Below, piece after piece: positions 8,416-16,325 of a stretch of DNA of 64,000 nucleotides. The DNA is from Pseudoalteromonas luteoviolacea (GTDB lineage: Bacteria; Pseudomonadota; Gammaproteobacteria; Enterobacterales; Alteromonadaceae). A model generated the notes under the pieces. The model saw nothing but the letters and a program-made list of their open reading frames with translations. It was not told where the DNA came from and searched no databases. Each line of letters starts with the position of its first letter. The first letter of the stretch is position 1. Where the stretch lies: positions 62,001 to 126,000 of the forward strand of contig NZ_JAGJEH010000015.1 of the NCBI RefSeq assembly GCF_018100925.1, given 5' to 3'. Made by a program: the position numbers and the translations under genes.

Positions 8416-9630
8416 ATGATATCTCCCATTAATTTAATATCGAAAAGGTTATTGATTGTATTAAGTTGTTTGTTGGGCCAGAGCGCTGCAAATGCCTCTG
8501 TGGTGGTGGGTACATCAATTGCACCAAAGGCTGCAGAGGCGGAGAAACAACTGCCATTATCAGAATTACCTAGCTTGGAAATGCCCTACATTAGCTTTTT
8601 ACCAGAAAAGTTAAGTGACGGTATTCAAGTCGGCAACTTTGGCAGCACTCATGGCGATAAAAAAAAGTTGAAAAGATTGGCTGAGGAAATAAGCGCCCAA
8701 AAACTAGGTAAGTACGATAGCTTTTTGGTGGTGAGGGGCGACGAACTTATTTTTGAGTCTTATTATTTAAAGGGAAGAGTTGATCAACCTCACCGCCAAG
8801 CATCCGTTACTAAAGCAATACTGAGTTTGGCTATTGGCCGAGCTATCGCACTAGGCCATCTCAAAATGGCAGATCTACATAAACCTATTGTGTCATTTTT
8901 TAATGATTTGAACTCTAGCCAACTTACTTCAGGGGTTAATAGCATCACATTGCATCAAGCTTTAACGATGCAATCAGGGTTGCGCATAAGGGATGAGCTA
9001 TCGCCTGTGCCTAGTGCGCAATTGGCTCACAATCAATTGCAAATATTGTTGTCATCTACATCGCCAATTGACCCCACTAACCGTACTTTTAACTATCAAA
9101 GTGAAGATCCAGCGTTGGTAATGCTGGTACTCAACGCGGTGGTGCCCAATGGCGCTAACGCTTTTATCGAAAAGGAGTTGTTTCATCGATTAGGGATCTT
9201 CAACTACCGGTGGCGTGAAGGTGACGATGGTTTACCGATAGGTGCATATGGGTCCGAGCTAACCTCAAGGGATATGGTTAAATTGGGGTTGCTAGCGAAG
9301 TCAGAGGGAGAGTGGCAAGGAGTGCAATTGATCCCAAAAGCGTATTTGTCTAAGTCATCAAACAAAATTGTGGCACTTAAAGAGAGCGATATATTTTTTA
9401 CAGGAAAACACGTAAAGAACCCTAGCTATGGTTATTTTTGGTGGCAGGCTGATATGTTAGTTGCCAATATGCGCTATTTTACTCGGTCCGCTCAAGGAGG
9501 TGGTGGACAGTATATTGTTGTGATAGATGATTTAGATTTGATAATAGTTACAACAGGTCATGAGCGAAACGAACAAACAATGAAGATCATTGCTACACGG
9601 GTGTTGCCTATTTTTATAGCAAGTGAGTGA
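8416..9630 (+). CDS. Serine hydrolase of the class C beta-lactamase / PBP4* family
   Basis: A 404-residue serine hydrolase with the beta-lactamase/transpeptidase fold. The N-terminal signal peptide (about residues 1-27, ending ANAS) places it in the periplasm or outside. The active-site tetrad SVTK is at residues 130-133 (Ser130, Lys133). A YQS motif at 227-229 is at the place of YxN, and SAQGGGGQY near residue 360 is at the place of the KTG/HxG strand. TMQSGL near 184-189 is another common motif of this family. Family members include esterases, D-aminopeptidases and 6-aminohexanoate-dimer hydrolases, so antibiotic resistance should not be assumed. It follows the esterase in the same direction and precedes the two precursor-like peptides. 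Confidence 0.88.
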   Translation: MISPINLISKRLLIVLSCLLGQSAANASVVVGTSIAPKAAEAEKQLPLSELPSLEMPYISFLPEKLSDGIQVGNFGSTHGDKKKLKRLAEEISAQKLGKYDSFLVVRGDELIFESYYLKGRVDQPHRQASVTKAILSLAIGRAIALGHLKMADLHKPIVSFFNDLNSSQLTSGVNSITLHQALTMQSGLRIRDELSPVPSAQLAHNQLQILLSSTSPIDPTNRTFNYQSEDPALVMLVLNAVVPNGANAFIEKELFHRLGIFNYRWREGDDGLPIGAYGSELTSRDMVKLGLLAKSEGEWQGVQLIPKAYLSKSSNKIVALKESDIFFTGKHVKNPSYGYFWWQADMLVANMRYFTRSAQGGGGQYIVVIDDLDLIIVTTGHERNEQTMKIIATRVLPIFIASE

Positions 9631-9818
9631 TAGGACTCAATGAGCTTTCTTTTTTTAAATGAACTATTTATTTTTAAATCGCCGCTTCCTAAGTGTCTAG
9701 ATTTGACAGGTTATATTTTATTCAGAAAAAGTTGTGGTTTTAATAAGGTATGATCGTTTGTATTTTGTTTTTAAAATGGGTACTTTGAGGTTGCTAATTA
9801 TAAAAACAGGAATAAAAA

Positions 9819-10040
9819 ATGAATATCAAATTAAAAACAACAAAGTTGAAATCGTTAACCAAAAACCATAACTCGCTTGGGAAAAATATGACACCTCATG
9901 TTGCTGGCGGTAGTAGTCGTCCAGGTGGCGGTGGCACGTATGTTCCTACCGCAGAGATCTCATGTGTAGAGTTTGAGTGCCATACATCGCCGGGCCCAGG
10001 TAGACCATGTGATATTACAGGCACTGTGGTAGACTACTAA
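9819..10040 (+). CDS. RiPP-like precursor peptide, double-glycine leader (copy 1)
   Basis: A 73-residue peptide with a clear two-part build. The basic leader, residues 1-31, begins MNIKLKTTKLKSLTKN and ends MTPHVAGG. The core, residues 32-73, has a Gly-rich start and then Cys49, Cys54 and Cys64. An AGGAATAAAAA ribosome site precedes the ATG. The leader is identical to that of the peptide at 10633 at 22 of 31 positions. The cores share C-x2-F-x-C-x-T-x7-C-x-I-T-G-T in exact register. This build is that of leader-guided peptides cut after GG, such as class I lanthipeptide-type or bacteriocin-like precursors. No modification or export gene is in the window. It lacks any signal peptide or membrane span. 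The precise class is inference. Confidence 0.7.
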   Translation: MNIKLKTTKLKSLTKNHNSLGKNMTPHVAGGSSRPGGGGTYVPTAEISCVEFECHTSPGPGRPCDITGTVVDY

Positions 10041-10052
10041 TCTAGTTCAGGT

Positions 10053-10078
10053 ATGAGCTCTTAGTTGAGCTCATTTCT
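10053..10078 (+). terminator. Hairpin after precursor peptide 1
   Basis: ATGAGCTC at 10053-10060 pairs with GAGCTCAT at 10067-10074 around a six-base loop, and TTTCT follows. The T run is short, so this is a weak intrinsic terminator 12 bases after the peptide gene. Confidence 0.6.
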
Positions 10079-10632
10079 AAATCTCCTTGTTGTACCTCAA
10101 TTTTCACTCCTCACCGGTTTTTATTTAACTTTGAACGCAGTTTAAAATGAAGTTGGTCTTCCACTTAAGTACCATATGATCACAGGTTGAGATTTTGTCA
10201 GGTATAAATCGCGTTTATTACCTCCCTGTAAGTCGCATTATTTTTTGAAGCTTAAATAAAAAAGAGTGTACTGTTGCAGTAGTAATTACATGTCAGTAAT
10301 AAAAGCTAAGTATTCTTAATCAATACCGCGTGAAAGGAGAGAGTGAGTTTTAGACTTTGCTTGAGAGTGTCTTTTATTCTATTTTATGTCGGCTGTAATC
10401 AAAGAGATATTTCATTATTAATATTTGGTTCTCTTTTTTTGTTTTGATTAATTTTAGGTGGATTAAGTTGTTGTTTTTTAGGGTTTGAAGTTTTTGTTTA
10501 GGTGCTGTATTACGATATTTATTTTTAATAAAAATATTTATTAATTATCTTCTTTTGATTGTTTTTTGTGGTTTTATTTTCTTTTTTTGATATTTTTTAA
10601 AGTGTTTAAGTAAAACGAAAAAAGGAATAAAA
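10079..10632. other. AT-rich noncoding spacer between the two precursor genes
   Basis: I find no supported gene in these 554 bases. From about 10390 to 10620 the sequence becomes very T rich, with long runs such as those near 10434 and 10561. This is more extreme than anywhere else in the window. It should hold the promoter of the second peptide gene, since a hairpin follows the first, but I could not name a convincing -35/-10 pair. Confidence 0.5.
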
Positions 10633-10836
10633 ATGAATATTAAGCTCAAGAAAACAAAACTAAAATCACTAACAAAAAACAGCGATTCAATTTCACAGGA
10701 TATGACACCACAGATCGCCGGCGGCATACAATATAGTCACCACTGCGACTCTTTTGGCTGCAATACGGCAAAACGACCTGCAGGAAGATGTGTAATCACT
10801 GGTACAGATCCTGAAACAGGTAGCCAGTTCTGCTAA
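10633..10836 (+). CDS. RiPP-like precursor peptide, double-glycine leader (copy 2)
   Basis: A 67-residue paralogue of the peptide at 9819. The leader, residues 1-31, begins MNIKLKKTKLKSLTKN and ends MTPQIAGG. The core, residues 32-67, has Cys38, Cys43, Cys53 and a C-terminal Cys67. Spacing between the first three cysteines is 5 and 10, exactly as in copy 1, and ITGT follows the third at the same distance. It lacks the 11-residue Gly-rich insert that copy 1 has after GG. The ribosome site AGGAATAAAA is also alike. A strong hairpin terminator follows at 10861. It is thus a separately transcribed gene and not a fragment. The conserved leader beside a diverged core is what one expects of a peptide processed by shared enzymes encoded elsewhere. 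Confidence 0.7.
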   Translation: MNIKLKKTKLKSLTKNSDSISQDMTPQIAGGIQYSHHCDSFGCNTAKRPAGRCVITGTDPETGSQFC

Positions 10837-10860
10837 TACCATTAAAGTATTACATTTGTA

Positions 10861-10892
10861 GGGAGTGTACTTAAAGTACGCTCCCACTTTTC
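10861..10892 (+). terminator. Rho-independent terminator after precursor peptide 2
   Basis: GGGAGTGTAC at 10861-10870 pairs with GTACGCTCCC at 10876-10885 (one G-T pair) around a TTAAA loop, followed by ACTTTTCT. The following 283 bases up to the cox operon hold no gene that I can support and should contain the cox promoter. Confidence 0.82.
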
Positions 10893-11175
10893 TACTTATA
10901 ATTGTTATTTTTACCTTATCTATCTGTATTTAAATATAAAGTTATTTTCTTACTCCATTCTGTAGCGCTTTCATCAGCACCTTCTTTGCTGCAATTTAAA
11001 ATAAAGTAATTACTCAAACGTAGTGGTATTTATCACAAAACAAAACTTGCAAGGTGGTTGTTTTTTTACTAATCGTTAAAGAAGTCATGCAGTTTGGGCA
11101 ATAAAAGGCCTATTGACAGTCATCCAATAATAAAAACCCTTCAAGACTAAAAATATAAGGGCTCGGAGACGTCAC

Positions 11176-12321
11176 ATGAATCTTGCTAAATTACAGCTGT
11201 TCAATTTTTTAAGCCTTATTCTGGTTAGCTTCAGTTCTGTAGCCAGTGATTACAACATGCGTCAGGGTGTGACTGATGTGAGTAATGAGGTGTATGAACT
11301 GCACATGACAATTTTTTTAATTTGTTGTGTGATTGGAGTGATTGTTTTTTCGGTGATGTTTTGGGCTCTAATACATCACCGTAAATCCAAAGGAGCGCAA
11401 CCAGCTCAGTTTCACGAAAGCACCAAAGTAGAAATAATTTGGACGGCAATTCCGTTTGTCATACTGGTCGTGATGGCCATTCCAGCGACCAAAACGCTGA
11501 TAGCCATGGAAGATACCAGTAAATCTGATCTAACAATCAAAGTAACGGGCTCTCAATGGAAGTGGCACTATGAATATATGGGTCATGACGTTGATTTTTT
11601 CTCAGTCCTCTCTACCCCCAAAGATCAAATTGCAAACCTACAAGCAAAAGATGAGCATTATTTACTGGAAGTTGATAAGCCCTTGGTGATCCCTACAGAT
11701 CGCAAAGTAAGGTTTTTATTGACCTCTGATGATGTTATCCACTCATGGTGGGTGCCTGATTTTGCGGTGAAAAAAGACGCCAATCCAGGGTTTATAAATG
11801 AAGCTTGGACCCGTGTAAACGAACAAGGTATTTATCGCGGTCAGTGTGCTGAGCTGTGCGGAAAAGATCATGGTTTTATGCCAGTTGTCGTGGAAGCTCG
11901 ATCCCCGGAAGACTTCGATGTTTGGTTAGCGGATGCCAAGCAAGCAAAAGCTGATGCAATGCAAGCCGAAGCTGCGTCAGTAGGGGCAACCTTGTCTAAA
12001 GATGAACTCATGGCCACAGGTGAAAAGGTTTATATGGCATATTGCGCTGCATGCCATCAACCAACGGGGCTTGGCTTACCCGGCGTGTTCCCTGCCATGA
12101 AAGGCAGTGCAGTGGTTAATGGGGAACTCAAAGCTCATATCGACATTTTAGTAAATGGTCGACCTGGTACTGCGATGCAAGCGTTTGGAAAGCAACTTAC
12201 ATTAACTGAGATTGCTGGAGTTATTACCTTTAAACGAAATAGTTGGGGTAATGATACCCAGGAGGTAGTTCAGCCTGGACAAATTCAGGCCTTCATTGAT
12301 GGTACAAAGGAGAAAGAGTAA
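11176..12321 (+). CDS. coxB: Cytochrome c oxidase subunit II with fused cytochrome c domain (caa3 type)
   Basis: Subunit II takes electrons from cytochrome c at the CuA centre and passes them to subunit I, with the active domain outside the cytoplasmic membrane. The 381-residue protein has a signal peptide (to about residue 24) and two membrane spans (45-66 and 88-106). The CuA domain has a His189-containing strand (DVIHSWWVPDF) and the ligand loop GQCAELCGKDHGFM (Cys224, Cys228, His232). A C-terminal cytochrome c domain carries the heme motif CAACH at 290-294, which marks a caa3-type enzyme. The stop overlaps the next start as TAATG. It is the first gene of the oxidase operon. Marine gammaproteobacteria use this enzyme in aerobic respiration. 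Confidence 0.96.
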   Translation: MNLAKLQLFNFLSLILVSFSSVASDYNMRQGVTDVSNEVYELHMTIFLICCVIGVIVFSVMFWALIHHRKSKGAQPAQFHESTKVEIIWTAIPFVILVVMAIPATKTLIAMEDTSKSDLTIKVTGSQWKWHYEYMGHDVDFFSVLSTPKDQIANLQAKDEHYLLEVDKPLVIPTDRKVRFLLTSDDVIHSWWVPDFAVKKDANPGFINEAWTRVNEQGIYRGQCAELCGKDHGFMPVVVEARSPEDFDVWLADAKQAKADAMQAEAASVGATLSKDELMATGEKVYMAYCAACHQPTGLGLPGVFPAMKGSAVVNGELKAHIDILVNGRPGTAMQAFGKQLTLTEIAGVITFKRNSWGNDTQEVVQPGQIQAFIDGTKEKE

Positions 12322-13910
12322 TGTCGACTACCGCACAAGAACAAGCTGTACCGCATGAACACAATCACGGTGCTCCCTCTGGGCTGAAGCGTTGGATTTT
12401 TACAACTAATCATAAAGATATCGGATCTTTGTATTTGCTGTTTTCACTGTTGATGTTTTTAACTGGCGGAGCGATGGCTATGGTCATTCGCGCAGAGTTA
12501 TTTCAACCAGGAATGCAGCTTGTTGACCCCCACTTTTTTAATCAAATGACCACGGTTCATGGTTTGATAATGGTGTTTGGTGCGGTTATGCCTGCATTTA
12601 CCGGCTTGGCAAACTGGATGATCCCTATGATGATAGGCGCACCAGATATGGCATTGCCCAGAATGAACAACTGGAGTTTTTGGATCCTGCCATTTGCCTT
12701 TGCTATTTTACTGGCTTCACTTTTTATGGAAGGTGGCGGCCCGGCATTTGGGTGGACGTTTTATGCTCCACTATCGACAACCTACAGTAATGACAACACT
12801 GCTTTATTCGTTTTTGCAGTCCACATTATGGGGATTAGTTCCATTATGGGGGCTATCAATGTCATAGTCACCATTGTTAACTTGCGTGCGCCAGGCATGA
12901 CGTGGATGAAACTCCCGCTATTCGTATGGACCTGGTTGATAACGGCATTCCTACTTATTGCGGTGATGCCAGTGTTAGCAGGTGCTGTGACTATGGTATT
13001 GACCGACAAGTATTTTGGTACCAGCTTTTTTGACGCCGCTGGAGGTGGTGATCCGGTGATGTTTCAACATATTTTTTGGTTTTTTGGTCATCCAGAAGTG
13101 TACATCATGATCCTGCCTGCATTTGGTATCATTTCTACCATAGTGCCAACATTTTCTCGTAAAAAGCTCTTCGGCTATGCCTCTATGGTTTACGCGACTT
13201 CATCAATCGCATTGCTCTCATTTGTGGTGTGGGCACACCATATGTTTACCACAGGTATGCCCTTGGCAGGCGAGTTATTTTTTATGTATGCAACCATGCT
13301 GATCTCTGTGCCTACTGGCGTGAAGGTTTTTAACTGGGTAGCGACTATGTGGCGAGGGGCGATAAGTTTTGAGATCCCCATGATGTTTGCAATTGCTTTT
13401 ATTGTGTTATTTACGCTGGGTGGCTTTTCAGGCCTGATGTTAGCCATAACGCCTGCTGACTTTCAGTATCACGATACATATTTTGTGGTGGCTCACTTCC
13501 ACTATGTATTGGTCACAGGCGCGGTGTTCTCGATAATGGCTGCTGCCTATTATTGGTTGCCAAAGTGGACTGGCAACATGTATAGCGAGACACTCGCTCA
13601 GTGGCACTTTTGGTTATCTCTAGTAAGTGTCAATGTGCTGTTTTTCCCTATGCATTTTGTCGGTTTAGCTGGAATGCCGAGAAGAATTCCCGATTATGCA
13701 CTGCAGTTTGCTGATTTCAACGCCATCATCAGTATTGGTGGCTTTGCATTTGGACTATCTCAATTGTTGTTTGTGGCCGTCGTATTTAAGTGTATTGCTG
13801 GCGGTAAAGCTGTTGCCAACAAAGTGTGGGATGGTGCTGAGGGGCTCGAGTGGCAAGTTGCTTCGCCAGCGCCCTATCATACGTTTTCAACACCGCCGAA
13901 GGTAGATTAA
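12321..13910 (+). CDS. ctaD: Cytochrome c oxidase subunit I (heme aa3)
   Basis: Subunit I is the catalytic, proton-pumping core with heme a and the heme a3-CuB site, spanning the membrane twelve times. The 529-residue protein shows TTNHKDIGSLYLLFSLLMF at the first span and TTVHGLIMVFGAVMPAFTGL with a heme a ligand. The CuB and proton-channel region WFFGHPEVYIMILPAFGIIS has the His-Pro-Glu-Val-Tyr signature. VVWAHHMFTTGMP holds the two adjacent CuB histidines, and YFVVAHFHYVL the two remaining heme histidines. The start codon overlaps the coxB stop (TAATG), so the two are translationally coupled. Confidence 0.97.
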   Translation: MSTTAQEQAVPHEHNHGAPSGLKRWIFTTNHKDIGSLYLLFSLLMFLTGGAMAMVIRAELFQPGMQLVDPHFFNQMTTVHGLIMVFGAVMPAFTGLANWMIPMMIGAPDMALPRMNNWSFWILPFAFAILLASLFMEGGGPAFGWTFYAPLSTTYSNDNTALFVFAVHIMGISSIMGAINVIVTIVNLRAPGMTWMKLPLFVWTWLITAFLLIAVMPVLAGAVTMVLTDKYFGTSFFDAAGGGDPVMFQHIFWFFGHPEVYIMILPAFGIISTIVPTFSRKKLFGYASMVYATSSIALLSFVVWAHHMFTTGMPLAGELFFMYATMLISVPTGVKVFNWVATMWRGAISFEIPMMFAIAFIVLFTLGGFSGLMLAITPADFQYHDTYFVVAHFHYVLVTGAVFSIMAAAYYWLPKWTGNMYSETLAQWHFWLSLVSVNVLFFPMHFVGLAGMPRRIPDYALQFADFNAIISIGGFAFGLSQLLFVAVVFKCIAGGKAVANKVWDGAEGLEWQVASPAPYHTFSTPPKVD

Positions 13911-14510
13911 ATGCACACCGCTCTGTTACGAAAGCTGATACTCGCGGTACTTGGGATGTTTGCGTTTGCATTTGCATTAGTGCCGTTATATGACGTTTTT
14001 TGTGACATAACTGGATTGAACGGCAAAGTAGATTTGGTTGTCGCTCAACAAAGTGAGACGGTAGATGATTCTCGGCAGGTCGAAGTCAGCTTTACAACTC
14101 ACTCAAAAAGTAGTGCGCCATTTAGTGTCAAAGCTCAACAATATTCTGTGAGTGTACAGCCCGGCAAGCTGTCTGAAGTGCAATTTGTGGCACACAACCT
14201 TAGTGATAAAGCAAGGGTGATGCAGGCAATACCGTCGGTTTCGCCAGGTCAGGCTGCTAAGTATCTTCATAAGTTGGCATGTTTTTGTTTTGATCAGCAG
14301 CCACTGGCGGCGAATCAGTCAATGGAATTCACATTGCGATTTTACGTAGATACTGAATTACCAGCGGACGTACAAGAGCTTACCCTTTCTTACACGCTAT
14401 ATGATGTAACAGACACAACAGCGAGCAACTTAAATCAAGTGCCCGGTTTGAAGGTGGAACAGTATATTTCGACTAAGCATAGTATTATGCGAGGACCTCA
14501 AAATGGATAA
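13911..14510 (+). CDS. ctaG: Cytochrome c oxidase assembly protein CtaG (Cox11 family)
   Basis: CtaG/Cox11 delivers copper to the CuB site of subunit I. It is anchored by one N-terminal span (residues 7-26, ending VPLYDVFCDITGLNGK, a family signature) with a periplasmic immunoglobulin-like domain. The copper motif CFCF, in LHKLACFCFDQQPL, is intact. The 199-residue length is normal. The start at 13911 immediately follows the ctaD stop, and the end overlaps coxC by 8 bases, so it is embedded in the operon. Confidence 0.95.
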   Translation: MHTALLRKLILAVLGMFAFAFALVPLYDVFCDITGLNGKVDLVVAQQSETVDDSRQVEVSFTTHSKSSAPFSVKAQQYSVSVQPGKLSEVQFVAHNLSDKARVMQAIPSVSPGQAAKYLHKLACFCFDQQPLAANQSMEFTLRFYVDTELPADVQELTLSYTLYDVTDTTASNLNQVPGLKVEQYISTKHSIMRGPQNG

Positions 14511-15378
14511 AAGTTACCAAACTTATTATGTGCCAGAGCAAAGCCCATGGCCAATTATAGGTGCCGTTGCCATGTTTTTAATTGCCGTGGGTGCGGGGCT
14601 TACAGTGATGCAATTAGAGAAAGAGAGTAGTTCAGGCGCTTGGGTTTTATTTTCCGGAATTGTGGCTTTGATTGCCATGATAGTCGGTTGGTTTAGGCAT
14701 GTTATTGATGAGTCTATGAGTGGTTTATATTCAGCGCAAATGGATAGATCATTCCGCCAAGGTATGGGGTGGTTTATTTTTTCCGAAGTCATGTTTTTCG
14801 CTGCATTTTTTGGTGCTTTGTTTTATGTCAGAATGTTCGCTGTACCTTGGTTGGGAGGGAGTAGTAATAACCTGATGACCAACGAAGTATTATGGCCCCA
14901 ATTTGAAGCTGTATGGCCGTTACTAGTAACGCCAAGTGGTGATGTAACACAAGCTATGCCGTGGCACGGGTTGCCGCTGACTAATACCATTATTCTTCTT
15001 ACCTCATCTGTTACCTTGCATTTCGCACATACAGCAATCGAACGCGATGAACGCCAAAAGCTTAAAGCCTTTCTCGGACTAACCATATTACTCGGGTTAG
15101 TCTTTTTAGGCTTTCAAGTTGAAGAGTATGTGCATGCGTATATGGAGCTGGGATTAAAATTAGACTCAGGAATTTACGGAAATACTTTCTTTATGTTAAC
15201 CGGGTTTCACGGCATGCATGTAACGCTTGGGGCACTCATGCTACTTGTTGTCTGGCTCAGGGTTATGAAAGGACATCTAGATTCTAATCAACATTTTGCG
15301 TTTCAGGCTGCTGCTTGGTATTGGCACTTTGTTGATGTTGTGTGGTTGTGCCTATTCGTATTTGTGTATGTGTTGTAG
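14503..15378 (+). CDS. coxC: Cytochrome c oxidase subunit III
   Basis: Subunit III is a seven-span membrane protein that stabilises the oxidase and its proton uptake. The 291-residue sequence has SEVMFFAAFFGALFYVR, VEEYVHAYMELG, the conserved FFMLTGFHGMHVTLG segment and AAWYWHFVDVVWLCLFVFVYVL at the C-terminus, all typical. The start has GAGGACC upstream and overlaps the end of ctaG. Its last 95 bases are covered on the other strand by the end of the DUF2909 gene. Confidence 0.96.
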   Translation: MDKSYQTYYVPEQSPWPIIGAVAMFLIAVGAGLTVMQLEKESSSGAWVLFSGIVALIAMIVGWFRHVIDESMSGLYSAQMDRSFRQGMGWFIFSEVMFFAAFFGALFYVRMFAVPWLGGSSNNLMTNEVLWPQFEAVWPLLVTPSGDVTQAMPWHGLPLTNTIILLTSSVTLHFAHTAIERDERQKLKAFLGLTILLGLVFLGFQVEEYVHAYMELGLKLDSGIYGNTFFMLTGFHGMHVTLGALMLLVVWLRVMKGHLDSNQHFAFQAAAWYWHFVDVVWLCLFVFVYVL

Positions 15379-15586
15379 TTATAGGTTGAGGGTTAAAATT
15401 GATAAAGCCGATTTGACTCGAAAGTGTGATGCATAAAATTACGATGAGAGAATATAGCACACGCTTCCCAAGCAATTGGGACATGTTTTTAGATTTATCA
15501 GCGCCTTGAAGCATAACGATTAAGGCATGAAAAAGATGAAAAAGAACAACTAAAAGTAATGCTGTAATAATCCATTTTATGAGCAT
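15284..15586 (-). CDS. DUF2909-type twin-span membrane protein
   Basis: A small two-span membrane protein found inside cox operons of gammaproteobacteria on the opposite strand; its function is unknown. Using the ATG at 15586 gives 100 residues. The start MLIKWIITALLLVVLFHLFH and the second span VLYSLIVILCITLSSQIG, with a polar loop QGADKSKN between, match the DUF2909 layout. Members are usually about 70 residues. Here a Thr/Gln-rich tail of about 30 residues runs on over the 3' end of coxC, suggesting that the original stop was lost. Its first 8 bases overlap the start of the SURF1 gene. No ribosome site is obvious. Confidence 0.7.
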   Translation of the reverse strand: MLIKWIITALLLVVLFHLFHALIVMLQGADKSKNMSQLLGKRVLYSLIVILCITLSSQIGFINFNPQPITTTHTQIRIGTTTQHQQSANTKQQPETQNVD

Positions 15587-16325
15587 GAAGGAGTCTGCCA
15601 TCAGTGTATTTAATAAAAAGACTAGTACAGTTCTGGTGATTTTGGCAGTGATTGTGGTGATGTTAGTATGCTTCAGGTTGTCATATTGGCAATGGCAAAG
15701 AGCCACAAACAAGCAAGCACTCTTAGCACAACTAACAGAGCGGTCTCAAAACCAGAAGACCCTATTCAGTCAAGATCCCGATTCACTGCAAGGTGTTAAA
15801 GCGGTATTGACGGGAAAGCTAGACCAAAAACACTGGTGGCTACTGGATAATCAAATTGTGAGCGGTCAGGTTGGTTATGACCTAATTGCAATATTTGATG
15901 CAGACGATAGTGCCGAACGTTTTGTCATTAACCTAGGGTTTGTACCAGCTGGAAAAAACCGTTCTCACCTGCCGGAAATTGCGCTTCCTAGCGGCAAACT
16001 ACAGGTCAATGCACAGTTTAAAATCGGTAATTGGTCGGGCTTTACGCTGGCCGAATATCCCAACCAAAGTGCGCACCACAGCAATGTATTACAGTACTTG
16101 GAGCACACATTTTTTAGTCGAGAACTAGAGGCTAATATTTCACCACTGCTACTGATCGCGGATCAGGCCGTTATTGAAGGTATCACTCCTCATTACGAGG
16201 CGGTTGTAATGAGTCCAGAAAAACACCGAGCTTATGCTCTGCAATGGTTATTGATCGGATTATCTGCGGGAGTCATAGCGCTTTTTGCGTCCAAAAGAGA
16301 ATCGGGGAAGCTAAAATATGAATAA
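15579..16325 (+). CDS. SURF1 family cytochrome oxidase biogenesis protein
   Basis: SURF1/Shy1 helps insert heme a into subunit I. The 248-residue protein has the expected two spans, residues 17-35 (VLVILAVIVVMLVCFRLSYWQW) and one near the C-terminus (WLLIGLSAGVIALFA), with a periplasmic domain between. The family's N-terminal FRLSYWQWQRATNKQALL and the NLGFVPAG motif are visible. The ATG at 15579 has no clear ribosome site; a second ATG lies at 15585 and a GAAGGAG stretch lies just downstream at 15587, so the true start is uncertain by a few codons. The end overlaps the next gene by 8 bases. Confidence 0.9.
   Translation: MSMKESAISVFNKKTSTVLVILAVIVVMLVCFRLSYWQWQRATNKQALLAQLTERSQNQKTLFSQDPDSLQGVKAVLTGKLDQKHWWLLDNQIVSGQVGYDLIAIFDADDSAERFVINLGFVPAGKNRSHLPEIALPSGKLQVNAQFKIGNWSGFTLAEYPNQSAHHSNVLQYLEHTFFSRELEANISPLLLIADQAVIEGITPHYEAVVMSPEKHRAYALQWLLIGLSAGVIALFASKRESGKLKYE

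Noticed and set aside
9251..9630. Serine hydrolase read as an antibiotic-resistance beta-lactamase
   Set aside because: The motif at the YxN place is YQS and the KTG/HxG region is SAQGGGG. The family is broad, so resistance cannot be claimed.
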